Assembly: GCF_038446665.1 (NCBI RefSeq) | Contig: NZ_CP151802.1 | Span: 1,302,001 to 1,366,000, forward strand | Reading direction: 5' to 3' | Source: Lysobacter sp. FW306-1B-D06B | GTDB lineage: Bacteria; Pseudomonadota; Gammaproteobacteria; Xanthomonadales; Xanthomonadaceae | Length of the DNA: 64,000 nucleotides | Shown: positions 49,816-58,590 of the stretch, piece by piece | Position numbering within the stretch: the first letter of the stretch is position 1 | Layout: every line of letters starts with the position of its first letter | The notes under the pieces: model-generated | What the model was told of the DNA's origin: nothing | What the model saw: the letters and a program-made list of their open reading frames with translations, nothing else | The model's database searches: none | Program-made: the position numbers and the translations under genes

Positions 49816-51552
49816 TCACCACACTCCCATGGGCGAGATCGGGCGGCGCAGCACGCGGTCGCGGTGCATGCGCGCGATGCGCACGCCGACGTTCGCCCGG
49901 CCGTCGAGCTCGCCGCGCTCCCAGAGGCTGCGCACGCGCGCGGATTGCTTTGAACTGCGCACGCCGGTGCCGATGTGAAACTTGAGGCGGCCGAACTCAT
50001 CGAAGATCAACGTGCCGCCTCCGTGCAGGACGATCTCGTAGTTGTCGTCGTCCAGGCCGGGCGGACGATCGATGTCGAGGCGGCTGAGTTCGGCGGCGCG
50101 CACGCGCAGCGTCTGCACGTAGGTGGCCACGGTTTCGCGCAGGATCGCCCAGTCGTTGCCCACGCGCACGACCGGCTGCACGGAGGTGACGCGCGTGAAT
50201 GCGTCGCGGTCGATCCCGAGCGCGTCCCGGTTCTCCCACACGAAGCGGAATGCTTCGGTGGGTTCGCGCTGCAATCGCTCCAGGTGCAGGCCGGACATGT
50301 TCAGCGAGCTCGCGTTCGGCGGCGGCTCCCAGGCACCGTCCGAGCGCGAACGGCTGGCCGGTTCGATGCCGTATCCACGGAACAGCTTCAGCAGGATCTC
50401 GCGGTAGCCGTACTTGCTGTCGTCGGGATTGAGCTGGATGTCCGCGGTGAGCAGTGCGCTCACGTAGTCGGGGAAGGTCATGTCGACGGGCGGAAGGTAG
50501 TCGATCGCCCGGATCACCACGCGCAGCAGTTGCTCGGCCGCCGTGCAGCCTTCCTCGATGACGAGCTTGGGGCGGATGTAGGCCAGCTTGTCCTCGTTGT
50601 TGAAGTACAGCAGGCGCGCGTACCAGGTCGCCATGAAGGCGCGCATGATGACGGCCACGAGCAGTTCGCCGCGGTCGTGCTCTTCGGCGTAGCGTTCGCT
50701 GGCGTAGAGCGACTCGTCGGGCTGGATCTTCAGCGACGCGCGCAGCGCCGCGGTGGGGACGCCACGCAGCGCCTGTCCCATCTGATTGGCCAGCGTCATC
50801 AAGGTGTTGTCGGCCATCTTGTCCGGCGCGAGGTTCTCCATGCGGATGCGCCCGTCGTCTTCGATCAACGGGCGCAACGCCTCTTCGACCACTTCCTTCG
50901 CACCGAACACCGACAGCAGCGCGACGATGTCGGCGAAGCCTTCGTGGAAGCCGGCCTGGTCGGTGGAGGACGGCTTCATGTAGAAGGGACGCAGGCCGTC
51001 GAGCAGCGCATGCGTGGTCTCGTGCACGATGATGTCGTGCGAGAGGCAGGTGTACACGAGCGTGCCGTTGTGGTCGGGAAAGTAGCCGAAGCTCAGGCCT
51101 TCGGACTCGCGCGAGTAGTTGGCGTTGGCGTCGGCGTAGGCATGCGGTGCGATCTTGAGTTGCTGGCCGTCGCGGAAACCCCATTGGACCGGCCGCCCGA
51201 GCGCGCATTCGAACCGGTGCAGCGTCGCCATCGCGATGGCGTACACGTTCTGCTGGTGGAAGTAGCAGTCGCCGAGCAATGCATTGGCATCGTGCACGTT
51301 CTCGTAGTGGTCGGTGTCGACCTCGATGTCGCGCGAGCGGTAGAACAGATCGGCAGAGGCGTCGTAGTCGATGACGTGCACGCGGTGGCCCTTGGGCCCG
51401 CGTTCAAGTCGTTCGGCGGGCACCATGACCTGGGTGGTCACCAGGCCGCCTTCCCGGTTGATCAGGCCCGGGTCCTGCGCCAGTACCGTCCATGGGCGCA
51501 TCGGCACGTCATGGCGGAGGGAGTCGTGCTTTCGCTTGTCTGGGGTGGCCAT
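49816..51552 (-). CDS. Gluzincin-like zinc metallopeptidase
   Basis: A 578-residue protein. The zinc site is DIIVHETTHALLDGLRP with His177, Glu178 and His181; the third ligand is probably Glu204 in GFHEGFADIVALLSVFG. This spacing (HExTH followed by HEGxAD) resembles thermolysin-like gluzincins. There is no signal peptide or propeptide-like region, so it should act in the cytoplasm. The C-terminal 170 residues (from about RFVWENRDALGIDRDAF) form another domain of unknown fold. It is the first gene of a leftward operon with the MBL-fold and DUF2235 genes. Confidence 0.8.
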   Translation of the reverse strand: MATPDKRKHDSLRHDVPMRPWTVLAQDPGLINREGGLVTTQVMVPAERLERGPKGHRVHVIDYDASADLFYRSRDIEVDTDHYENVHDANALLGDCYFHQQNVYAIAMATLHRFECALGRPVQWGFRDGQQLKIAPHAYADANANYSRESEGLSFGYFPDHNGTLVYTCLSHDIIVHETTHALLDGLRPFYMKPSSTDQAGFHEGFADIVALLSVFGAKEVVEEALRPLIEDDGRIRMENLAPDKMADNTLMTLANQMGQALRGVPTAALRASLKIQPDESLYASERYAEEHDRGELLVAVIMRAFMATWYARLLYFNNEDKLAYIRPKLVIEEGCTAAEQLLRVVIRAIDYLPPVDMTFPDYVSALLTADIQLNPDDSKYGYREILLKLFRGYGIEPASRSRSDGAWEPPPNASSLNMSGLHLERLQREPTEAFRFVWENRDALGIDRDAFTRVTSVQPVVRVGNDWAILRETVATYVQTLRVRAAELSRLDIDRPPGLDDDNYEIVLHGGGTLIFDEFGRLKFHIGTGVRSSKQSARVRSLWERGELDGRANVGVRIARMHRDRVLRRPISPMGVW

Positions 51553-51714
51553 GTTCGGGGTCCGTCCATGTTGGCCTCGCCGCGGTTCCGGCCGGCTCGT
51601 CCCTGAGAACGGGCTTTGTCACCACAGGCCGGCCACGGCACTGCGCATTGGGCAGGTCCCGTGGCCCGCAAGCGCCGCTTGCACGGGCGCAGGCGGGCTA
51701 CACGATCGGCTCGC

Positions 51715-52260
51715 TCACGGCTCGTCTTCCCACGCCGTCGGCGAATCGAACATGCCGGGCTTGAGCGGCGCGTCGTCGGCGAACGTCAGTTCGACATGGC
51801 GCGTCTTGCCCTCCACGGGGCCCGCTGCGGGGTTCGCGCCGACAGCGGCCTTCGGCGATGCGGCCGGCACGACCAGCGGCTTTCCCTTCTCGACGATGTA
51901 GGTCGCCAGCTCCGCGCCCTTGCCCTTGCCGACGTTGCGAACTTCGTGGTTCACGCCGTAGGGAATGAACAGGACTTCGCCGGCCTTCACGACCGCGGGC
52001 GGCCTGCCTTCCAGGCGGTATTCGAGTTCACCCTCGACGACGTACACGATCTCCTCGCCGGGATGGTGATGGTTGGCTGCGACGACGCCGGGCGCGAAGC
52101 CCACCAGTACCTGGACCGCTTCGCGACCCGGTACGGACAGGTCGTGGCGCTGCAGATCGGTGCGAGTGATGCCGGCGCCCTGCGCATGCGACGCGAAGGG
52201 CAGGGCGAGCGCGCCGAGCGAGGCAAGCAGCGCGGCGGTGAGGAGTCGTGAGGTGGTCAT
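51715..52260 (-). CDS. Exported cupin-domain protein
   Basis: A 181-residue protein with a signal peptide (MTTSRLLTAALLASLGALAL, cleavage near SHA) and one cupin barrel. Cupin motif 1 is ANHHHPGEEIVYVVEGELEY, with the three metal ligands H, H and E. Motif 2 is VLFIPYGVNHEVRNVGKGKG. GGAGG lies 5 bp upstream of the ATG. The protein probably binds a metal in the periplasm. Its reaction is unknown. Confidence 0.82.
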   Translation of the reverse strand: MTTSRLLTAALLASLGALALPFASHAQGAGITRTDLQRHDLSVPGREAVQVLVGFAPGVVAANHHHPGEEIVYVVEGELEYRLEGRPPAVVKAGEVLFIPYGVNHEVRNVGKGKGAELATYIVEKGKPLVVPAASPKAAVGANPAAGPVEGKTRHVELTFADDAPLKPGMFDSPTAWEDEP

Positions 52261-52533
52261 GGGGACCTCCAGGGGTTGGGGTGGTCCATTGCAACGGCCA
52301 GGCGTATCGCCGGTGTGTCGGGCGAGGGCGGATTTGTAAGGTTGTGTACGCGCGCGTCGGGTCGGGGCCACAGCGATCGTCGGCAGTCCCGCGTTACCGG
52401 GCGGTGAGTGCATTGCGCGCGCAGGCAACAAGAAAGATGCACATACCATCGCGCATGGGGTCTTCCTATCCTCGCGGCCCGTCCACGGCGCGACGCGGTC
52501 GCGATTCGCACGGACATACGAAGGCAGGCCGCC

Positions 52534-53544
52534 GTGCGCCATTTCCTCATCGCCATTAGTTGTCTGTGCCTGTGCGCGTGCACGCTGGTGAAGGTGTATC
52601 CCGCTGCGCCGACTGCAGCCGCTGCGGCCGCGGAGGGCGACGGTGTCGTGGTGCAGATGGGCGATTCGCTGTACGGCATCGCGCGGCGCCATGGCGTCAA
52701 CGTGCGTGATCTGGCGGAAGCCAACGCCATCCAGGAACCGTTCCTCATCCACCCGGGGCAACGCCTGCATCTGCCGACGACGGGCGCGACGCCCGCGGTG
52801 CCTGCGCCCGTGCAGTTGCCGTCAACGCAAGCGACACAGCCAAGCGTGCGGACCGAACCGCTTCCCGATACGAGTGTGTCGCGGCATTCGGCGGCGAACG
52901 ACACGGCGGCAACCAAGGCGGCCGAATCCAAGGCGGCGGCCGTCAAGGCGGCAGAAGCAAAAGCCGCCGCAGCGAAGGCCGCAGAAGCCAAGGTCGCAGC
53001 GAAGAAGGCCGCTGACGCGAAGGCCGCTGCGAAGGAAGCCGCAGACGCGAAGGCCGCCGAAGTCAAAGCAGCCGCGACGAAAGCAGCACAAGCCAAGGCT
53101 GCGGCCGCAAAAGCCGAGGCAGCAAAGGCCGCCAAGCCGGCCACCGTGACGCAGCCAACTCCCGCGTCCGACGAATTGAAGTGGCAATGGCCTGCCAACG
53201 GCACGCTGTTGAACATGCCGGCCAGCCACGACGCCATCGTGCGCGCGCTCGACATCGCCGGCGCGGCGGGCACTCCCGTGCGCGCGGCGGCCGGCGGACA
53301 GGTGCTCTATGCCGGCGAAGGTTCGCCCGGTTACGAACAGCTGATCGTGATCAAGCACGACGACGGCTGGGTTTCGAGTTACGCACACAGCCGCAGGCAG
53401 TTGGTCGTGGAAGGGCAGCGCGTGGCGGCCGGCGCGGTGATCGCGGAGATGGGCCGTGTCGGCGCCAAGCGCGACATGGTGCATTTCGAACTTCGCCACG
53501 ACGGCGACCTGGTCGATCCGCGCGACGTCCTGCCCGAACGCTGA
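52534..53544 (+). CDS. NlpD-like LysM/LytM lipoprotein
   Basis: A 336-residue protein. I chose the GTG at 52534, giving a lipoprotein signal RHFLIAISCLCLCAC with lipobox LCAC. A LysM peptidoglycan-binding domain lies at about 36-85 (GDSLYGIARRHGVNVRDLAE). Residues about 120-205 are a long Lys/Ala/Glu repeat region (KAAEAKAAAAKAAEAKVAAK), likely an extended helix. The C-terminal LytM domain is of the inactive kind: the zinc-binding HxxxD and HxH motifs of M23 peptidases are missing, and VHFELRHDGDLVDPRDVLP resembles NlpD/EnvC. It should activate cell-division amidases. Confidence 0.82.
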   Translation: MRHFLIAISCLCLCACTLVKVYPAAPTAAAAAAEGDGVVVQMGDSLYGIARRHGVNVRDLAEANAIQEPFLIHPGQRLHLPTTGATPAVPAPVQLPSTQATQPSVRTEPLPDTSVSRHSAANDTAATKAAESKAAAVKAAEAKAAAAKAAEAKVAAKKAADAKAAAKEAADAKAAEVKAAATKAAQAKAAAAKAEAAKAAKPATVTQPTPASDELKWQWPANGTLLNMPASHDAIVRALDIAGAAGTPVRAAAGGQVLYAGEGSPGYEQLIVIKHDDGWVSSYAHSRRQLVVEGQRVAAGAVIAEMGRVGAKRDMVHFELRHDGDLVDPRDVLPER

Positions 53545-53575
53545 GCCGCCGACTATTCCTCAGGAGCGACACACG

Positions 53576-53746
53576 ATGGGCCTGACACCTCCCAGCATCT
53601 CGATGTTCTTCATCTCCACCCTGGCCGGTGGCGCCGGCATCGCCGCACGCCTGGGCTATGTGCCGATCCTGGCGCCGCTGGCGTTCTGGCTGGTAGCGCT
53701 GGCCTTCGTGCTGCTCTGGCTGGCCTCGGTCTTCCGCAATCTATGA
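53576..53746 (+). CDS. 56-residue membrane protein
   Basis: A small protein with two hydrophobic segments (SISMFFISTLAGGAGIAARL and LAPLAFWLVALAFVLLWLAS) joined by a short turn. CAGGAG lies 9 bp upstream of the ATG and the gene follows the NlpD-like gene by 31 bp, so it is probably co-transcribed. The function is unknown. Confidence 0.65.
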   Translation: MGLTPPSISMFFISTLAGGAGIAARLGYVPILAPLAFWLVALAFVLLWLASVFRNL

Positions 53747-53751
53747 GCGGT

Positions 53752-53765
53752 TGGTAGCGCTAGCG
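53752..53765. promoter_or_regulatory. XylR-box-like operator, distal site
   Basis: TGGTAGCGCTAGCG shares the palindromic core GGTAGCGCTA with the site at 54016. It lies just past the small membrane protein gene. Confidence 0.5.
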
Positions 53766-54015
53766 GTATGCGCAGTGGTCCGGGACGCGCCGCGGGGATC
53801 GTGCCCGCCATCACAGCGGCGCGGGTCTGCTTGGCCGGACGAACCTGAATCGCTGCGGCGCACCACCTGCAAGTGCTTGTCGGAAAAGGAATTCTGCACT
53901 GCAGCAAGGCTTTTTTCGCATCGCTGGTAGAGTGCTACGCACCTACGGGATCCCGATTTCCACCCATGTCACTGCTGGTCGATGTTTCCAGTGCGGATTT
54001 CTCCTGCCGCAAGAA

Positions 54016-54029
54016 TGGTAGCGCTAACT
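54016..54029 (+). promoter_or_regulatory. XylR-box-like operator upstream of xylB
   Basis: TGGTAGCGCTAACT differs by one base from the XylR box known from Xanthomonas xylan/xylose genes (TGGTAGCGCTAACA). It lies 20 bp before the xylB ATG. The LacI-type regulator at 58591-59667 is the natural candidate to bind it and release it with xylose. The 302 bp around it (53747-54048) hold no gene. Confidence 0.7.
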
Positions 54030-54048
54030 TTTCTGGAGCCCGACGCGC

Positions 54049-55584
54049 ATGAGCGCAGCAGCAACTCCGGCGGCACCCCTGTTTGTCGGCCTCGACGTGG
54101 GCACCCAGAGCGTCAAGCTGGTCGCCTATGACCCGCAGACCCGGCGCATCGTCGCCACGCACGGCCAGCCCCTCGAACTGATCGCCGGCAACGACGGCAG
54201 CCGCGAGCAGGAAGCGCAGTGGTGGATCGACGCCATCCGCGCCTGCTTCGCCCGGCTCGAGCCGGCGCAGCGCGAGGCGGTCGTCGCGATTGGCGTGTCC
54301 GGGCAGCAGCATGGCTTCGTGCCGCTGGATGCCGACGGCAACGTGCTCGCGCCGGCCAAGCTGTGGTGCGACACCAGCACCAGCGGCGAGTGCGACGAGA
54401 TCATGTCGGCCGCCGGTGGAGCGCAGCACTGCGTCGAACTGGCGGGCAATCCGATTCTCGCCGGCTACACCGCCTCCAAGCTGCCGTGGACGCGCAAGCA
54501 CCGGCCGCAGGTCTACGCGAAGCTCGCCACGATCCTGCTGCCGCACGACTACGTGAACTTCTGGCTCACCGGCCAGCGCTGGATGGAATACGGCGACGCC
54601 TCCGGCACCGGCTGGCTCGACGTGCGCACGCGCACCTGGTCGCGCGACATGCTCGCCGCCACCGACGCCGACACGAACCTCGCCGATTTCCTGCCGCCGC
54701 TGGTCGAAGCGGATGCCAGCTTCGCGCTCGCACCGTCCATCGCCACCGAACTGGGCCTGCGAGGCGACGTGCGCGTGTCCGCGGGCGGCGGCGACAACAT
54801 GATGGCCGCCATCGGCACCGGCAACGTCGCACCGGGCGTGCTGACGATGAGCCTGGGCACCTCGGGCACCTTGTTCGCCTGCGCGGACCGGCCGGTGGTT
54901 GACGAGGCCGCCGGCTGGGCCGCGTTCTGTTCCTCGACCGGCGGCTGGCTGCCGCTGATCTGCACCATGAACTGCACCGTCGCCACCGAGAACGTCGCCA
55001 AGCTGTTCGGCTTCAGCAGCCGCGATGGCGAGTCCGTCCTCGCCGGCACCGTGCCCGGTGCGGACGGCCTGGTGATGCTGCCGTTCTTCAACGGTGAGCG
55101 CACGCCGGACATGCCCAACGCGCGCGCCAGTCTGCACGGCATGGACATGGGCAACCTCACGCCCGGCAACGTCTATCGCGCCGCGATGGAGGGCGCGACC
55201 TACGCGCTGCGCAACGGCTTCGATTCGCTGCGTGCAGCGGGCATGACGTTCGATTCGATCCGCCTCACCGGTGGCGGCAGCCACAGCGCGACGTGGCGGC
55301 AGATGGTCGCCGACGTGTTCGATCTGCCCGTGCAAGTGCCGGAGCAGGCCGAAGGCGCGGCGTTCGGCGGCGCGTTGCAGGCGCTGTGGGCGTTCGAGCG
55401 CGCGCAGGGTCGCGACACGGCGATCGCCGACATCGCGCGCGATCACGTCCGCGTGGACGAAACCACCGCCGCGCGTCCCAACCCCGAGGCCGTCGCCGCG
55501 TATGCGGCGCAATACGCCCAGTTCCTCAAGCACCTAGATTCCGCGCGTTCGCTGTACGCACCGCACGCCACCGCGACACGTTGA
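54049..55584 (+). CDS. xylB: Xylulokinase
   Basis: A 511-residue FGGY-family kinase that phosphorylates D-xylulose to xylulose 5-phosphate. The N-terminal domain has FVGLDVGTQSVKLVAYDPQT (phosphate 1 motif) and IGVSGQQHGFVPLD, typical of xylulokinase. Further marks are LLPHDYVNFWLTGQ, SAGGGDNMMAAIGTGNVAPG, SLGTSGTLFA, and RLTGGGSHSATWRQMVADVF (adenosine motif). Length is normal. First gene of the xylose operon; xylA follows after 63 bp. Confidence 0.95.
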   Translation: MSAAATPAAPLFVGLDVGTQSVKLVAYDPQTRRIVATHGQPLELIAGNDGSREQEAQWWIDAIRACFARLEPAQREAVVAIGVSGQQHGFVPLDADGNVLAPAKLWCDTSTSGECDEIMSAAGGAQHCVELAGNPILAGYTASKLPWTRKHRPQVYAKLATILLPHDYVNFWLTGQRWMEYGDASGTGWLDVRTRTWSRDMLAATDADTNLADFLPPLVEADASFALAPSIATELGLRGDVRVSAGGGDNMMAAIGTGNVAPGVLTMSLGTSGTLFACADRPVVDEAAGWAAFCSSTGGWLPLICTMNCTVATENVAKLFGFSSRDGESVLAGTVPGADGLVMLPFFNGERTPDMPNARASLHGMDMGNLTPGNVYRAAMEGATYALRNGFDSLRAAGMTFDSIRLTGGGSHSATWRQMVADVFDLPVQVPEQAEGAAFGGALQALWAFERAQGRDTAIADIARDHVRVDETTAARPNPEAVAAYAAQYAQFLKHLDSARSLYAPHATATR

Positions 55585-55647
55585 TACGTTCGGCTGACGT
55601 CACCGACGCAGCACGCCCATCCACCGACCAAAGCGATTCCCACGAAC

Positions 55648-56979
55648 ATGAGCACTCACTTCATCGGCGCCAAGGAATACTTCCCCGGCATTGGCCGCAT
55701 CCCGTTCGAGGGACGCGATTCCGACAACCCGCTGGCCTTCAAGATCTACGACGCGAACAAGAAGATCGGCGGCAAGACGATGGCCGAACACCTGAAGTTC
55801 GCCGTCTGCTACTGGCACACCTTTACCAACGCCGGCCACGATCCGTTCGGCCCGGGCACGCGCAAGTTCCCATGGGAAGGCGCGACGCCGATGCAGACGG
55901 CGGAGAACAAGGTCGACGCGGCGTTCGAGTTCATCACCAAGCTCGGCGTGCCGTACTACTGCTTCCATGACGTCGACCTGGCGCCGGACGCCGAGGACAT
56001 CGGCGAGTACGAAGCCAACCTCAAGCACATGGTCGCGATGGCCAAGGAGCGCCAGAAGGCGACCGGCGTCAAGCTGCTGTGGGGCACGGCGAACCTGTTC
56101 TCGCACCCGCGCTACATGAACGGTGCCTCGACCAACCCGGACTTCAACGTCGTCGCGCGCGCCGCGGTGCAGGTGAAGGCCGCGATCGACGCGACCGTCG
56201 AACTGGGCGGCGAGCACTACGTGTTCTGGGGCGGCCGCGAAGGCTACGCCTCGCTGGTCAACACCGACATGAAGCGCGAGCTGGACCACTTCGGCCGCTT
56301 CCTGACGATGGCGCGCGACTACGGCCGCAGCATCGGCTTCAAGGGCTACTTCTTCATCGAGCCCAAGCCGATGGAGCCGATGAAGCACCAGTACGACTTC
56401 GACAGCGCCACCGTCGCCGGCTTCCTTGCCCAGCATGGCCTGGAAAAGGACTTCAAGCTCAACATCGAAGCCAACCACGCCACGCTGTCGGGCCACACCT
56501 TCGAGCACGACCTGCAGGTCGCCTCCGACCACGGCCTGCTCGGCTCCATCGACGCCAACCGCGGCAACGCGCAGAACGGCTGGGACACCGACCAGTTCCC
56601 GACCGACCTGTACGACACCGTCGGCGCGATGATGGTCGTGCTGCGCCAGGGCGGCCTGGTGGGCGGCCTGAACTTCGATGCCAAGGCGCGCCGCGAGTCG
56701 ACCGACATGGAAGACCTGTTCATCGCCCACATCGGCGGCATGGACGCGTTCGCGCGCGGCCTGGAAGTGGCCTACGGCCTGCTCAACGACTCCCCGTGGG
56801 AGACGTGGCGCAAGGAGCGTTACGCCAGCTTCGACAACGGCGCCGGCAGCGACTTCGCCAAGGGCAAGCTCGGCCTGGCCGACCTGCACGCCCTGGCCGT
56901 CAAGAACGGCGAGCCCAAGCAGATCAGCGGCAAGCAGGAGCGCTACGAGAACCTGCTGAACCACTACCTGCTGCGCTGA
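55648..56979 (+). CDS. xylA: Xylose isomerase
   Basis: A 443-residue class II xylose isomerase converting D-xylose to D-xylulose. The TIM-barrel active site is visible: [11 protein letters not shown] (catalytic His), [59 protein letters not shown] metal-ligand segment, [20 protein letters not shown], and [11 protein letters not shown]. The length and the N-terminal extension (about 45 residues) are those of the longer proteobacterial type. Lies between xylB and the sugar porter. Confidence 0.95.
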   Translation: MSTHFIGAKEYFPGIGRIPFEGRDSDNPLAFKIYDANKKIGGKTMAEHLKFAVCYWHTFTNAGHDPFGPGTRKFPWEGATPMQTAENKVDAAFEFITKLGVPYYCFHDVDLAPDAEDIGEYEANLKHMVAMAKERQKATGVKLLWGTANLFSHPRYMNGASTNPDFNVVARAAVQVKAAIDATVELGGEHYVFWGGREGYASLVNTDMKRELDHFGRFLTMARDYGRSIGFKGYFFIEPKPMEPMKHQYDFDSATVAGFLAQHGLEKDFKLNIEANHATLSGHTFEHDLQVASDHGLLGSIDANRGNAQNGWDTDQFPTDLYDTVGAMMVVLRQGGLVGGLNFDAKARRESTDMEDLFIAHIGGMDAFARGLEVAYGLLNDSPWETWRKERYASFDNGAGSDFAKGKLGLADLHALAVKNGEPKQISGKQERYENLLNHYLLR

Positions 56980-57009
56980 GGTAGCAGAAAGCAGCATGAT
57001 GTGACGGGT

Positions 57010-57036
57010 GCCTTCCCGCCGCCGGAGCGGGAAGGC
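57010..57036 (+). terminator. Hairpin between xylA and the sugar porter
   Basis: GCCTTCCCGC and GCGGGAAGGC form a perfect 10-bp stem with a 7-nt loop 30 bp after xylA. It may limit read-through into the transporter gene or stabilise the xylBA message. Confidence 0.5.
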
Positions 57037-57098
57037 GCGTGGTAGGGGCGCCGCCATGTGCGGCGGAGGGGTCCGGTCACAACGACGAGTGCAAGCGA

Positions 57099-58532
57099 AT
57101 GAATAGCGCCATGCTCGAAAGTGCCACGTCCGCGAAGAGTGCGGAAAACACCCGTTTCATCATCCTGGTCAGTTGCGTCGCCACCATCGGCGGCTTCCTG
57201 TTCGGCTTCGACAGTGGCGTCATCAACGGCACGGTCGACGGCCTGCAGCAGGCGTTCCAGTCGACCAAGGCCGGCCTGGGCTTCGAGGTCGCTTCCATGC
57301 TGCTGGGCTGTGCGATCGGCGCGTTCTTCGCCGGACGCCTGGCCGACCGCTGGGGCCGGCGCTCGGTGCTGATCATCTCGGCCGTGCTGTTCCTGATTTC
57401 CGCGCTCGGCTCGGGCGCGGCGAGCAGCTCCACGATGTTCGTCATCGCCCGCGTCATCGGCGGCTTCGCCGTCGGCGCGGCGAGCGTGATGTCGCCGGCC
57501 TACATCGCCGAAGTGGCCTCCGCGCGCTATCGCGGGCGGCTGGCGACGGTGCAGCAGATCGCCATCATCGGCGGCCTGTTCAGCGCCTTCCTCAGCAACT
57601 ACCTGCTGGCCAAGACGGCCGGCGCCTCCACGCAGCCGCTGTGGATGGGCCATGAGGCCTGGCGCTGGATGTTCTGGATGATGTCCATTCCCTCGGCGCT
57701 GTTCCTGGTGCTGCTGCTGATCATCCCGGAAAGCCCGCGCTACCTCGTGGTGAAGAAGCGCAAGGACGATGCGCTGGCGGTGCTCACGCGCCTGTACGGC
57801 GCCACCGAGGCGCAGAACAAGCTGACCGAGATCGACGCCTCGCTGTCGGCCGACCACCACCGTCCGCAGCTGTCGGACCTGGTCAACAAGGCCACCGGCA
57901 AGATCCGCCCGATCGTGTGGATCGGCATCGGCCTGGCGACGTTCCAGCAACTGGTCGGCATCAACGTCGTCTTCTACTACGGCGCGGTGCTGTGGCAGGC
58001 GGTGGGCTTCTCCGAAAGCGACGCGCTGCTGATCAACGTGCTGTCCGGTGCGCTGAGCATCGGCGCCTGCCTGGTGACGGTGCTGCTGATCGACAAGATC
58101 GGTCGCAAGCCGCTGCTGTGGATCGGCTCGATCGGCATGGCCGTGTCGCTGGCGCTGATGACCTTCGCCTTCGCCACCGCGTCGCTCGACGCTGCCGGCA
58201 AGCTGGTCCTGTCCGATGGCATGGGCACGCTGGCGCTGATCGCCGCCAACGTCTACGTGATCTTCTTCAACGCCTCGTGGGGCCCGGTGATGTGGGTCAT
58301 GCTGGGCGAGATGTTCCCCAACCAGATCCGCGGTTCGGGCCTGGCCGTCGCCGGCGCCGCGCAGTGGACCAGCAACTTCGCCATCACCGTGACCTTCCCG
58401 ATCCTGCTGGCCGGCATCGGCCTGGCCGGCGCGTACGGCATCTATACCGTCGCCGCGATCGTGTCGGTGTTCTTTGTCCTGAAGTACGTCTACGAGACCA
58501 AGGGCAAGGAACTGGAGCAGATGGAAGGCTGA
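57099..58532 (+). CDS. xylE: MFS sugar porter (probable D-xylose:H+ symporter)
   Basis: A 477-residue, twelve-helix transporter of the sugar porter family. Signatures are GGFLFGFDSGVINGTVDGLQ in helix 1, GRLADRWGRRSVLIIS between helices 2 and 3, RVIGGFAVGAASVMSPAYIA with the following E-R motif, IPESPRYLVVKKRKDDALAV after helix 6, QQLVGINVVFYYG in helix 7 and a DKIGRKPLL repeat. The gene context (xylB, xylA, xylose-type regulator) makes D-xylose the likely substrate; glucose or another sugar cannot be excluded. The start at 57099 follows a G/A-rich stretch. Confidence 0.85.
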   Translation: MNSAMLESATSAKSAENTRFIILVSCVATIGGFLFGFDSGVINGTVDGLQQAFQSTKAGLGFEVASMLLGCAIGAFFAGRLADRWGRRSVLIISAVLFLISALGSGAASSSTMFVIARVIGGFAVGAASVMSPAYIAEVASARYRGRLATVQQIAIIGGLFSAFLSNYLLAKTAGASTQPLWMGHEAWRWMFWMMSIPSALFLVLLLIIPESPRYLVVKKRKDDALAVLTRLYGATEAQNKLTEIDASLSADHHRPQLSDLVNKATGKIRPIVWIGIGLATFQQLVGINVVFYYGAVLWQAVGFSESDALLINVLSGALSIGACLVTVLLIDKIGRKPLLWIGSIGMAVSLALMTFAFATASLDAAGKLVLSDGMGTLALIAANVYVIFFNASWGPVMWVMLGEMFPNQIRGSGLAVAGAAQWTSNFAITVTFPILLAGIGLAGAYGIYTVAAIVSVFFVLKYVYETKGKELEQMEG

Positions 58533-58538
58533 CGACGT

Positions 58539-58576
58539 GCCGCGCCCGGGTTTGCCAAACCAGACTCGGGCGCGGC
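58539..58576 (+). terminator. Terminator of the xylose genes
   Basis: GCCGCGCCCG and CGGGCGCGGC form a 10-bp stem, with an inner GGTTT/AAACC stem, followed by CTTTCTT. It lies 6 bp after the porter gene and between convergent genes. Confidence 0.72.
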
Positions 58577-58590
58577 CTTTCTTCCCGCAA

